Counted from the stretch's first letter, positions 5,546-12,149 are shown. The stretch is DNA of 16,058 nt from DASZXJ01 sp035545895 (GCA_035545895.1 DASZXJ010000154.1:1-16058); one strand, 5' to 3'. Program-made: numbers and translations. Notes: a model not told the origin generated them from the letters alone.

Positions 5546-6319
5546 ATGTCCTCGATTATTGCTTCAGACGTGCGTGAGTCTTACCTGGCTGCCCTCTTGG
5601 CGGGCGAGCGCCTCGATGCCCGAAAGGTCATCGACCAGGCCGTCGCGGGTGGTATTACAGCGGTTGATCTCCTCAACCACCTGGTTTGGCCGGCGATGGA
5701 GCGCATTCAGCTCCTTTACCGCGAAGACCATATCAACATCAGCAGCTTGAACTTGGCGACCCGATTGAACCGTTTGATCACCGACCAGCTCGCAGCGCAA
5801 TTGCCGCGCAGTGAGTCAAACGGCAAGAAGGTGCTGATTTTCTGTGGCAACGCCGAACCCGAGGAATTGGGCGGGCAGATTTGCGCGGAATTGTTCGAAT
5901 CCGACGGCTGGGCCGTGCGATTCGCAGGCGGCGGCGTGCCGGAAGATGAGGTTCTTTCCCTCATTGGCAAGTATCGCCCCGACGTATTGGTGATGTTCAG
6001 TACGCTGCCCAGCGGCGTGCCCGCGGTCCGCAAGCTCATCGATTATCTCCGCGAGGTGAATAGCTGCCCGAACATGCAGGTGATGTGCTGCGGCGGGATC
6101 TACAAGCGCGCGGAAGGTCTGTCCGAAGAGATTGGCGCGGACCTGTATGCCCCCGACGCCGCCAACGCCGTGCAAGTCGCCAAGGCCAACCCGAGCAAGA
6201 AGGCGACCGCCGAGCAGCAGACCGTCGGCCGAATGCGCCGAATCCGCAAGGCTGCCGCCAAAAAAGGCACTGTTGTCGAGGAATCGACTTCGACCGTTCC
6301 CGAAGTTGAAGCGGCCTGA
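5546..6319 (+). CDS. Cobalamin-binding-fold protein lacking the DxHxxG histidine
   Basis: A 257-residue protein with two parts of the methionine-synthase B12 module. The helical cap is at about residues 8-90 (ESYLAALLAGERLDARKVIDQAV..., LVWPAMERIQLLYREDHINISSLNLATRLNRLITDQL). The Rossmann-type B12-binding domain is at about 94-210 (KKVLIFCGN...ADLYAPDAANAVQVA). The family's lower-ligand motif D-x-H-x-x-G is replaced by EPEELG (residues 104-109), with Glu106 where His belongs, so base-off/His-on binding is excluded; base-on binding or no cofactor is possible. The tail (from about 215) is rich in Lys, Arg and Ala. I chose ATG 5546 because GGGAG lies 8 nt before it; ATG 5507 in frame lacks a site. 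It may be a sensor or a scaffold; no methyltransferase is adjacent. Confidence 0.82.
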   Translation: MSSIIASDVRESYLAALLAGERLDARKVIDQAVAGGITAVDLLNHLVWPAMERIQLLYREDHINISSLNLATRLNRLITDQLAAQLPRSESNGKKVLIFCGNAEPEELGGQICAELFESDGWAVRFAGGGVPEDEVLSLIGKYRPDVLVMFSTLPSGVPAVRKLIDYLREVNSCPNMQVMCCGGIYKRAEGLSEEIGADLYAPDAANAVQVAKANPSKKATAEQQTVGRMRRIRKAAAKKGTVVEESTSTVPEVEAA

Positions 6320-6374
6320 ACACGGTTGAATCGAGGACATCCGGGTGTTGAGACCGCACCACATCCGGAATAGA

Positions 6375-6420
6375 CGGACATCGCGCCGGTGTCCTTGGCA
6401 CCGGCGCGATGAAACGTCCG
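6375..6420. terminator. Strong hairpin downstream of the B12-fold gene
   Basis: A perfect 12-bp stem ATCGCGCCGGTG/CACCGGCGCGAT (6380-6391 and 6399-6410) with a 7-nt loop. A further 5 bp CGGAC/GTCCG (6375-6379 and 6416-6420) closes it across a GAAAC bulge. There is no T-run, so it is a hairpin-type 3' structure rather than a textbook intrinsic terminator. Confidence 0.5.
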
Positions 6421-6462
6421 AATAGATTGAAGCCTTGGGATTTGTCTTTTTCGGGGGATCGC

Positions 6463-6473
6463 ACCTAGATTAA
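6463..6473 (+). promoter_or_regulatory. Motif ACCTAGATTAA upstream of the 3D-domain gene
   Basis: An exact second copy of the 11-mer at 5442-5452. Here TTGTCT (6442-6447) is 18 nt before TAGATT (6466-6471), giving a plausible sigma-70-like promoter and a leader of about 130 nt. Confidence 0.45.
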
Positions 6474-6490
6474 AGTATCTATTCGTTAGA

Positions 6491-6607
6491 GATCGTATGC
6501 CGGGAGTGAAAACCTCCTGCGATTTTCACGGGCTTTGCCAGATGAGAGGCATCGTCCGCGAATCGGTGGCCGGTGGATGACCAGCCAGGCGGACGCAAAG
6601 GAGTTGC
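6491..6607 (+). promoter_or_regulatory. Predicted structured 5' leader of the 3D-domain gene
   Basis: The leader holds several nested pairings: GTGAAAA/TTTTCAC (6506-6512, 6523-6529); TGCC/GGCA (6536-6539, 6548-6551); CGTCCGC/GCGGACG (6553-6559, 6589-6595). Inside the last are TGGC/GCCA (6567-6570, 6584-6587) and GGT/ACC (6572-6574, 6580-6582). AAAGGAG follows right after the last stem, 4 nt before ATG. The arrangement suggests a cis-acting RNA controlling translation. I compared it in memory with the ydaO (c-di-AMP) and GEMM (c-di-GMP) classes and do not see their conserved cores. Confidence 0.4.
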
Positions 6608-7096
6608 ATGCCGAACGATCTGTCGAAGTTCACCGCCGGGCGGGGTTTTCAGCGATTCTTTCTGCTTGCCGTGGTGCTCGGCGCGGTCGTGCCGATTGTC
6701 GGTTGGACTCGTACGTCGGGCGCTTCCGCCCAGGCCCCGGAACTGCTTCACGATGTGGCAGAATCAAAAGTGGGAATCAGTCATTCGACTACACACGTAG
6801 TTGAAATGGAAGTCACCGCCTATTGTGCCTGCCCCCGGTGCTGCGGCAAGAATGCCAAAGGACTCACCGCCAGTGGACGGCACATCAGCTACAACGACGG
6901 CAAGTTCGTCGCGGCCGATACATCGGTCCTGCCGTTTGGCACCAAACTGATGATCAACGGCTATTCCGCCCAGCCAGTCGAAGTCATCGACCGCGGCAGC
7001 GCCATCAAGGGCAACAAGCTCGATGTCTTCTTCTCCTCACACGAAGAGGCCCTCAAGTGGGGCCGCCGCAAGATGCAAGTCACCATGATCGACTGA
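6608..7096 (+). CDS. Secreted 3D-domain protein (double-psi beta-barrel, wall-active type)
   Basis: A 162-residue protein with an N-terminal membrane or signal helix (about residues 17-34, FFLLAVVLGAVVPIVGW) and a 3D domain at about 65-160. The domain shows VTAYCACPRCCGKN...LTASG, then the three aspartates that give it its name: AADTSVLPFGTKL (Asp104), VIDRGSAIKG (Asp128) and KLDVFFSSHEEALKWGRR (Asp139). 3D domains share the catalytic fold of MltA-type lytic transglycosylases and occur in RpfB-like and other wall proteins, so a role in peptidoglycan is likely but not shown. ATG 6608 is supported by AAAGGAG 4 nt upstream. It has a long, apparently structured leader. It ends 4 nt from the convergent lipoprotein gene. 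Confidence 0.88.
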   Translation: MPNDLSKFTAGRGFQRFFLLAVVLGAVVPIVGWTRTSGASAQAPELLHDVAESKVGISHSTTHVVEMEVTAYCACPRCCGKNAKGLTASGRHISYNDGKFVAADTSVLPFGTKLMINGYSAQPVEVIDRGSAIKGNKLDVFFSSHEEALKWGRRKMQVTMID

Positions 7097-7104
7097 TCGA
7101 TCAT
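7085..7104. other. Palindrome spanning the two convergent stop codons
   Basis: ATGATCGA and TCGATCAT (7085-7092, 7097-7104) pair across a 4-nt loop. The stop of the 3D gene (7094-7096) is in the loop and the stop of the leftward gene (7101-7103) is in the right arm. It may act as a small two-way 3' hairpin. Confidence 0.4.
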
Positions 7105-7625
7105 TGCCTGGCGACAATCCTGGTCGCTGCGATGAACTCATCCTTGGCATAAATCGCAGGATCGTTCAGGTGCTCTTCCAGGAACGCGCGGAGCTGCTGG
7201 CTTGACGCGATTTGAACGTTCTTCATCTTGTCCTGATCCAGTTGATCGAGCAGCAGCTTGCCATCGACCAGCGAAATCTTCATGAGCATCCATTCGTCAT
7301 GAATGGTTCCATCTTCGGGAAGTTCGCGCACTTCGGCGAAAGTTGTTCCTTTGACATCAGCGAGGAACCCGACGTAGGAATCGCCTTTGTTCTCCTGGTC
7401 GCGGGTCTGGATGGTAAAGAGCTTGTCATCGATATTGCGGATGATGAACGTCACGTGATCGCCTTTGGTATTGATCGCGTCCCAGTCGCCGACGTATTTG
7501 CGGTCAACCTTGGCTTGCTCGGGCGGGACGAGCGTGTACTTCGATGCAAAGCATCCGGTGAAACCGGCGACAAGTCCCGCAAGAAGGCAAATGAGAACGG
7601 CTTTTTGGGGATTGAGATGTTTCAT
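7101..7625 (-). CDS. Putative lipoprotein of unknown function (174 aa)
   Basis: The signal is MKHLNPQKAVLICLLAGLVAGFTGC with Cys25 as the lipidated residue. The mature part shows alternating strand-like segments: YVGDWDAINTKGDHVTFIIRNIDDKLFTIQTRDQ, then YVGFLADVKGTTFAEVREL, then WMLMKISLVDGKLLLDQLD. This reads like a small lipocalin-like beta-barrel that could hold a ligand, an inference from pattern. The C-terminus is helical (SQQLRAFLEEHLNDPAIYAKDEFIAATRIV). The frame is open to 7676, but ATG 7625 has AAAGGA 6 nt upstream and gives the clean signal peptide. It is convergent with the 3D gene and divergent from folD. Confidence 0.85.
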   Translation of the reverse strand: MKHLNPQKAVLICLLAGLVAGFTGCFASKYTLVPPEQAKVDRKYVGDWDAINTKGDHVTFIIRNIDDKLFTIQTRDQENKGDSYVGFLADVKGTTFAEVRELPEDGTIHDEWMLMKISLVDGKLLLDQLDQDKMKNVQIASSQQLRAFLEEHLNDPAIYAKDEFIAATRIVARQ

Positions 7626-7703
7626 GGATTGTCCTTTCAACGGATATTCGCTGGAGGGGGTCATAATTTGACACACGCATTCGCGGGTCGATGCTGCTCA
7701 TTC

Positions 7704-7709
7704 TATAAT
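7704..7709 (+). promoter_or_regulatory. -10 element of folD, leaderless start
   Basis: A perfect TATAAT lies 8 nt before ATG 7718, with no Shine-Dalgarno site between, so the transcript should begin at or next to the start codon. A TTGACA at 7668-7673 is 30 nt away, too far to be its -35. Confidence 0.6.
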
Positions 7710-7717
7710 CGGGGCTT

Positions 7718-8587
7718 ATGGATTGCAGCATCATCGATGGCACGGCGCTGGCTCAGAAGGTTCGCAAGGACGTGCAAAGGCGGGCGCGATTGCTTTCCGA
7801 GCAGGGGCGTCGCGTGCATCTCACCGCGATTCTGGTGGGCGCAACCCCCGCCGGCCAGCTATATGCCCAGCGCCAGGCTGAAGCTTGCCGCGAGGGAGGC
7901 ATCGAGTATTCATTGCTCGAACTGCCCAGTGAAATCACTCAGCGGCAGTTGAAACAGGAAATACGTCGGTTGAACAAGGATGAAAACGTCACCGGCATCA
8001 TGATGCATCTGCCGCTGCCCAGGCATATCGATGCGGCGCGCATGCAGTATGAGATCGACGTGGTGAAAGATGTGGAAGGCGTGAACCCCGCCAACATCGG
8101 CTACGTAGTATACGGTCACACGCTCATCGCCCCGTGCACGGCGCTGGCGGTGATCGAGTTGATCAAATCAACGGGCATCGAATTGCGGGGCGCTGAAGCG
8201 GTGGTGGTGGGGGCCAGTGAAATCGCGGGCAAACCGATTGCATTGTTACTGGCTGAACAAATGGCGACGATCACGTTGTGTCATATCGCGACCAAAGATC
8301 TGATGGCGCATACGAAGCGCGCCGAGGTGCTGGTGGTTGCGGTGGGCAAGCCTGGCTTGATCACGCCGCAGCATGTCAAGGATGGGGCGGTGGTGATCGA
8401 TGTGGGCATCAATCGAGTAACCCAACCCGATGGCACGAAGAAAACGGTGGGGGATGTCGATTTTGAAGGCGTAAAGCAAAAGGCTGCCCATCTCACCCCC
8501 GTCCCCGGCGGTGTCGGACCAATGACCGTGGCGATGCTTTTGAGAAATACCCTCCGCAGCGCCGAAATCCTGTTTGGGGCGGAATGA
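7718..8587 (+). CDS. folD: FolD-family methylenetetrahydrofolate dehydrogenase/cyclohydrolase, with altered active site
   Basis: FolD normally oxidises 5,10-methylene-THF with NADP and hydrolyses methenyl-THF to 10-formyl-THF in the cytoplasm. The 289-residue length is normal. The NAD(P) side is conserved: VVVGASEIAGKPIALLL (about 162-178), ATITLCHIATKDL, VVAVGKPGLI, VVIDVGINR (225-233), GDVDFE, and TPVPGGVGPMTVAMLL (260-275). The folate side is not. Compared with E. coli Tyr50/Lys54/Gln98/Asp121, this protein keeps Tyr49 but has Gln53, His97 (MMHLPLP) and Glu120 (KDVEGVNP). The Lys is held essential for the cyclohydrolase in the family. So either the activity differs or another residue substitutes. 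The start is ATG 7718, right behind a TATAAT. The DUF433 gene follows after 30 nt. Confidence 0.88.
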   Translation: MDCSIIDGTALAQKVRKDVQRRARLLSEQGRRVHLTAILVGATPAGQLYAQRQAEACREGGIEYSLLELPSEITQRQLKQEIRRLNKDENVTGIMMHLPLPRHIDAARMQYEIDVVKDVEGVNPANIGYVVYGHTLIAPCTALAVIELIKSTGIELRGAEAVVVGASEIAGKPIALLLAEQMATITLCHIATKDLMAHTKRAEVLVVAVGKPGLITPQHVKDGAVVIDVGINRVTQPDGTKKTVGDVDFEGVKQKAAHLTPVPGGVGPMTVAMLLRNTLRSAEILFGAE

Positions 8588-8617
8588 TTGTATGATATGG
8601 TAATTAAGGGGTTGATT

Positions 8618-8845
8618 ATGACAGGCAACGGTCGAATTACAGTTGATCCGAACGTATGCACGGGCAAGCCGTGTATTCGTGGTCTGCGTTTTCCGGTATC
8701 GCGGGTTTTGGGATTGCTGGCTGCGGGGGAAACCAAGCAAACCATCCTTGCTGCCTATCCCTATCTCCAGCCCGAAGACATTGACGCGGCGCTTCAATAC
8801 GCCGCTGATCTTGCGGAAGACGAAACTGTCGAAGTATCGAAATAA
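8618..8845 (+). CDS. DUF433 family antitoxin (VapB-like)
   Basis: A 75-residue DUF433 protein: RITVDPNVCTGKPCIRGLRFPVSRVLGLLAAGETKQTILAAYPYLQPEDIDAALQYAADL. The D-P-x-x-x-x-GKPCIRG-x-R-x-P/V and PYLxxEDIxAALxYA blocks are the family's hallmarks. DUF433 has a small helix-turn-helix-like fold and is a predicted antitoxin paired with PIN-like DUF5615 toxins. AAGGGG lies 7 nt before ATG 8618 and decides this start; an in-frame TTG at 8588 and an ATG at 8597 come earlier. The partner toxin starts 54 nt after the stop but is frameshifted. This frame is intact. Confidence 0.88.
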   Translation: MTGNGRITVDPNVCTGKPCIRGLRFPVSRVLGLLAAGETKQTILAAYPYLQPEDIDAALQYAADLAEDETVEVSK

Positions 8846-8899
8846 AAACCGGGAGCGGAGGCATTTCATCGTAATTGGTTGGTTTTAACTAATGGCCTC

Positions 8900-9267
8900 A
8901 TGCTGAAATTTCTCATCGACATGCCATTGTCGCCGTCGTTGGCCAAATGGCTGGCCAACCGCGGGCATGATGCCGTTCACGCCGCCGCCATTCATCTGGA
9001 GCAGGCTCCAGATACAGCCATCTTCAACGGGCTCGAGATGATGGGCGTATTGTGCTCACCGCCGATCTGGATTTTCCACGATTATTGGCGACCGCGGGCG
9101 CTATGAGTCCTCCAATCATTTTGCTTCGCGGCGGAAGCTATTCCGAAGCGGAAATGATTGATCGAATCGCCACGGTTTTGTCACTCATCCCCGAGAAGGA
9201 CATTGCAAATAGTTTCATTGTGGTCGATCGACATCGGGTGCGCAAGCGGCGACTGCCCTTAAAATGA
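8900..9267 (+). pseudogene. DUF5615 PIN-like toxin, broken by a one-base frameshift
   Basis: The first part reads MLKFLIDMPLSPSLAKWLANRGHDAVHAAAIHLEQAPDTAIFN (8900-9028). The second, in another frame, reads RARDDGRIVLTADLDFPRLLATAG...VVDRHRVRKRRLPLK (about 9032-9267). Adding one C after 9028 joins them into a 122-residue DUF5615 protein with the family's LxD start, GHDxV, and RIVLTADLDF block. DUF5615 proteins are PIN-like nucleases and the expected partner of DUF433. As written the toxin ends in wrong-frame residues before the TADLDF acid cluster, so it should be inactive. A sequencing error is possible; the bases on each side of the break are GC-rich (CGGGCTC). Confidence 0.85.
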
Positions 9268-9276
9268 ATTGTTGAA

Positions 9277-10734
9277 ATGACGGACGGGATCACCGACACA
9301 ACCTCCGACTGCGCTTTGCTGGACGTTGCGCCGCGCTGTGGGGAATGCGGGTATGAATTGACGCAGTTACCCGCAACGCGCCAATGTCCAGAATGTGGCG
9401 TTGGTTACGGCGCGGACAACATCGCGCTATTTTGGGCCAAACCCGTGTCCCTAATTTGCCGAAAAGTGTTTATGCGTTCTTCATCGATAGGATCAATGCT
9501 GCATTCCTTCCGGCCACCGCGAATGTTATCGGCCGCGGTGCTGGTGCTGTCGCTGCTGTTGAGAATCGCGCCGGTTTTGGCTCAACAGAATTCCGCGCCG
9601 GCGATCAAACTGGAGCCTGTGGAACTGGTTCTTCATTCAGCGACGTTTGGAACGCGCATGTTATCGCCTGATATGAAATGGACTTCGCCAACGGGGAAAG
9701 GCGGAATGAATCATTTTGTTCCGCTGGGCGATGGAATCGATGCGTTGTGGACGCCGGGCGGATTACTGTTGCTCGATGCGTGGGGCACGGCCGATGAGGT
9801 GCTGGCGGATGGCAAGCTGCAACTGGCCGACGTCGTCGGCGACGGCAGGTATATCTGGGCGTCGGCTTCATACGGAAGAGGCGTTTTCATCCTCAGCCCG
9901 GATGGCCAAACGCTGGCCACGATCGATGCGAACAACGGCTTGCCGGCTTCAGACGCAGGCGGACCGGTGCTGCACCCGATTGCGCCAGGACGTGTGCTGG
10001 CGGCAGGTGATGACGCAAAGCATCACTGCGCCTGGATCGCCACTCTGACGATCAGCACAGACGCGGTGAAAGTTGAAATGTTCCATGAAGCCGCCAAGCA
10101 GTGGCCCCAGACGGTTGTGCCCGCGGTCGAATTTGATCCGGGCATGTATTTCAAGCCTACCGCGTTTTTCGAAATTCCTTCCGCCAATCCCCAGGCCCGG
10201 CGATTGATCTTCATGCCGCGCGGAAAACACAATCCGCTGGTGCTGGATGTGACCAATCATCGCATGGGCGTTTATCCCAGTCGCGATCCGAACGGGCATT
10301 CGTTTTCCCGCTCCGAGGCAGGCCGCGATGGTGCGGTTGTCGCAGGCGGGTTGCTCTGGGTGGCGGGCGCGGGCAGCAATTTTCAGTCGTACAAATTTGC
10401 CGATCAGGCGGGCATGTTCAGCGTCGAGCGCCGCCGGGAGAACTGGGACATCGGCAATCAGCGAGCCGGCAGCCTCGCGCTGGATGGGCAGTGGCTTTAC
10501 TACGCGGGCGTCTCCTGCTGGCGGCGCGTGAATCTTTCAAACGGTCGCGAAGAACTGCTGATCAGTGATCCGCGCGTGCTGCCAAACTACGGAAGCGGCG
10601 AAAACTGGACGCTCGCTCGTTCGTCGAGATATGGATTGGTCGCATTTAATGGCGGCACGTTATATCGCGTGCATGTGCCCGCCGAGGCCTCGCCGACAAC
10701 TGCGCAAGCGGTGTCGGCCGCCGATCGAAATTGA
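9277..10734 (+). CDS. Exported or membrane-anchored protein of unknown function, possible beta-propeller, with N-terminal zinc ribbon
   Basis: The full frame is 485 residues. Residues 21-45 are a zinc ribbon, CGECGYELTQLPATRQCPECG, of a kind common in planctomycetes. Residues 82-102 (RMLSAAVLVLSLLLRIAPVLAQ) are a signal peptide or membrane helix. The rest is repeat-like, with blocks such as DGIDALWTPGGLLLLDAWG, DGRYIWASASYGRGVFILSPDGQTLATID, GGLLWVAGAG and DGQWLYYAGVSCWRRVNLSNGREELL. These recall WD/YVTN-like propeller blades, but I do not recognise a family. The start is uncertain: ATG 9277 (no Shine-Dalgarno site) includes the ribbon; ATG 9472, 9496 or 9523 would give a plain secreted protein. 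It begins 9 nt after the toxin frame. Confidence 0.75.
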   Translation: MTDGITDTTSDCALLDVAPRCGECGYELTQLPATRQCPECGVGYGADNIALFWAKPVSLICRKVFMRSSSIGSMLHSFRPPRMLSAAVLVLSLLLRIAPVLAQQNSAPAIKLEPVELVLHSATFGTRMLSPDMKWTSPTGKGGMNHFVPLGDGIDALWTPGGLLLLDAWGTADEVLADGKLQLADVVGDGRYIWASASYGRGVFILSPDGQTLATIDANNGLPASDAGGPVLHPIAPGRVLAAGDDAKHHCAWIATLTISTDAVKVEMFHEAAKQWPQTVVPAVEFDPGMYFKPTAFFEIPSANPQARRLIFMPRGKHNPLVLDVTNHRMGVYPSRDPNGHSFSRSEAGRDGAVVAGGLLWVAGAGSNFQSYKFADQAGMFSVERRRENWDIGNQRAGSLALDGQWLYYAGVSCWRRVNLSNGREELLISDPRVLPNYGSGENWTLARSSRYGLVAFNGGTLYRVHVPAEASPTTAQAVSAADRN

Positions 10735-10784
10735 ACGTAACGCCGGCACCCGGAAATCACCCCAGAGACCTTGTTGAGACGGTG

Positions 10785-10826
10785 AAATGACAGGTTCTGG
10801 CGAGGGACAGCCCCGTGTTGTCATTT
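10785..10826. other. Inverted repeat between convergent genes
   Basis: AAATGACA and TGTCATTT (10785-10792, 10819-10826) form an 8-bp stem around a loop of 26 nt that itself holds a GGGACAGCCC-type hairpin. It sits in the 161-nt space between convergent genes. Confidence 0.4.
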
Positions 10827-10855
10827 GAATGAACTTCGTTCTTAAGTCCTCTGCA

Positions 10856-10886
10856 TTCCTCTCCCCCGCGCGGCAGGGGAGAGGAA
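10856..10886. terminator. Hairpin between convergent genes, possible two-way terminator
   Basis: Stem TTCCTCTCCCC/GGGGAGAGGAA (10856-10866, 10876-10886), 11 bp with a 9-nt loop. There is only a short A-run on the plus side (AAAAC), which read from the minus strand precedes the hairpin. It lies 9 nt beyond the stop of the leftward DUF4861 gene. A hairpin of this type is also a common dispersed sequence. Confidence 0.5.
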
Positions 10887-10895
10887 AACGAAAGC

Positions 10896-12044
10896 TCATT
10901 TACCAACGGATACTTCGATCGGTGAGGCCGCGCCTTCGGCGGCGTCTTCAACATATTTTTTCCAGGCTTCGTAGCTGGTGATTTGTCCGGCTTTATCCCA
11001 GCAGAAGCCCGCCCAATAGCTGATCGAATGATTTGCATCGGCCTTGACGATCAAGAGCGTGTTCGTTCGATCTTCAGCCTGTTTCGTCAAGTTTGCAGGA
11101 TCAACAATGATGCCCAGCCCCTGCATGCCGGCGTTTTTTTCAACGCGTTCCCAGCCGGTCAACGTGCCTTTTTTGTCATCAAACGCTTTTTCCTGGCCAT
11201 TGGTCTTTTTCATGCCAATGCCGACCATCAGGGGTCCTTCGCCGCTGATGATCTTGTAGGTGCTCTTGAGATGATCGAGCTGGCTGCCCGCATCGAGCGA
11301 GATGCGCTTCACTTCCGAAACCTTCATGCCATTGACGTCGAACGGTTCGTAAACCAGTTCAAACATGACTCGAATGGGTCCGTTGGTGAGTACGCGAGAA
11401 TCGACAAAGTTTTTGGAGACGTAGAGTTGATCGTTCGCCCAGATACCCGAGCCGCCGTCACCACGGGTTGCGCCGGCTGAGTAGAAGTCGGCGCCTTCGC
11501 CGTGGTCGGCGTGGTAGTCGTCAACCATGTACCACTTGTCGATGACCATCTTGGGGGTTTTCTTGGACCAGATGTCGATGCTGCTGCTGGTGAGCGGTTC
11601 GCCTTTCCAGGTTTCCAGGGCCTTGCCGTACATGCGATGGGCGATCTTGTCGTTTTCCCAGCAGAAATCGTCAAAGCGTTCGCGAACGAACCGGCCATGC
11701 GCTTTGATCTGGTCTTCGTTGTAAAGCAGCTTGCCGCCCGGAGACGCGGTGAACGTTTTGGATTCATTGGGAGCAAAGTCCGCCTGAAAGATGACCATGT
11801 CCGGCGCGTGCATTTCATCGAAGTCGGTATCGACGGCCTGTGCGAGCACTTCCTTGCCGGAAGCGTCCTTGATATGAATGAAAGACAGATCGCGTGCGCC
11901 AACCGTGGCCAGATCCTTGCCTGACAATTCGATGGTCTGGCTTGCCCGGGCAATGGGTAGGTTGTTGGTGGCTTTGATGGTGACCTGCGCCTGGGCAACG
12001 GTCGCCATGAGGGTCATGCTAACGGCAGCGAGAAGGCTTCTCAT
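10896..12044 (-). CDS. Secreted DUF4861 family protein
   Basis: A 382-residue protein with a clear signal peptide (MRSLLAAVSMTLMATVAQA, about residues 1-20). The DUF4861 signatures follow: RFVRERFDDFCWENDKIAHRMYG, IDIWSKKTPKMVIDKWYM, DYHADHGEGADFYSAGATRGDGGSGIW, LYVSKNFVDSRVLTNGPIRVMFELVYEPFDV and KRISLDAGSQLDHLKSTYKI. The HADHGEGADFY and TRGDGGSGIW blocks look like an active or binding site. Members are often found near polysaccharide-degradation genes, to my recollection; none is visible here, so a carbohydrate role is only an inference. AAGGAG 7 nt before ATG 12044 supports the start, and a promoter is seen at 12100-12129. It is probably periplasmic. Confidence 0.88.
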   Translation of the reverse strand: MRSLLAAVSMTLMATVAQAQVTIKATNNLPIARASQTIELSGKDLATVGARDLSFIHIKDASGKEVLAQAVDTDFDEMHAPDMVIFQADFAPNESKTFTASPGGKLLYNEDQIKAHGRFVRERFDDFCWENDKIAHRMYGKALETWKGEPLTSSSIDIWSKKTPKMVIDKWYMVDDYHADHGEGADFYSAGATRGDGGSGIWANDQLYVSKNFVDSRVLTNGPIRVMFELVYEPFDVNGMKVSEVKRISLDAGSQLDHLKSTYKIISGEGPLMVGIGMKKTNGQEKAFDDKKGTLTGWERVEKNAGMQGLGIIVDPANLTKQAEDRTNTLLIVKADANHSISYWAGFCWDKAGQITSYEAWKKYVEDAAEGAASPIEVSVGK

Positions 12045-12099
12045 TCGTTTACTCCTTAGTTGTTCGTGACACGTCTATATACCCGCCAAGGGGAGAAAT

Positions 12100-12129
12100 A
12101 TTATGGCGATTCATCCACGCATTTTCCAA
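12100..12129 (-). promoter_or_regulatory. Probable promoter of the DUF4861 gene
   Basis: On the minus strand TTGGAA (12129-12124) and CATAAT (12105-12100) are separated by 18 nt. The start codon is about 56 nt downstream, with a Shine-Dalgarno site before it, so the gene can be transcribed apart from the two membrane-protein genes upstream. Confidence 0.45.
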
Positions 12130-12149
12130 GAGCGGCAATTGCCTGATTT

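Noticed and set aside
6491..6607. A known c-di-AMP (ydaO) or c-di-GMP (GEMM) riboswitch before the 3D gene
   Set aside because: A GACGCAAAG string resembling part of GEMM is present, but the other conserved parts of either class are not seen. I kept only the general call of a structured leader.
7668..7673. TTGACA before folD as a -35 box
   Set aside because: It is 30 nt from TATAAT at 7704, outside the usual 16-19 nt spacing.
9052..9267. A separate 71-aa protein starting at GTG 9052
   Set aside because: Its sequence is the C-terminal half of the DUF5615 toxin, so it is the frameshifted part of that gene rather than an independent gene.
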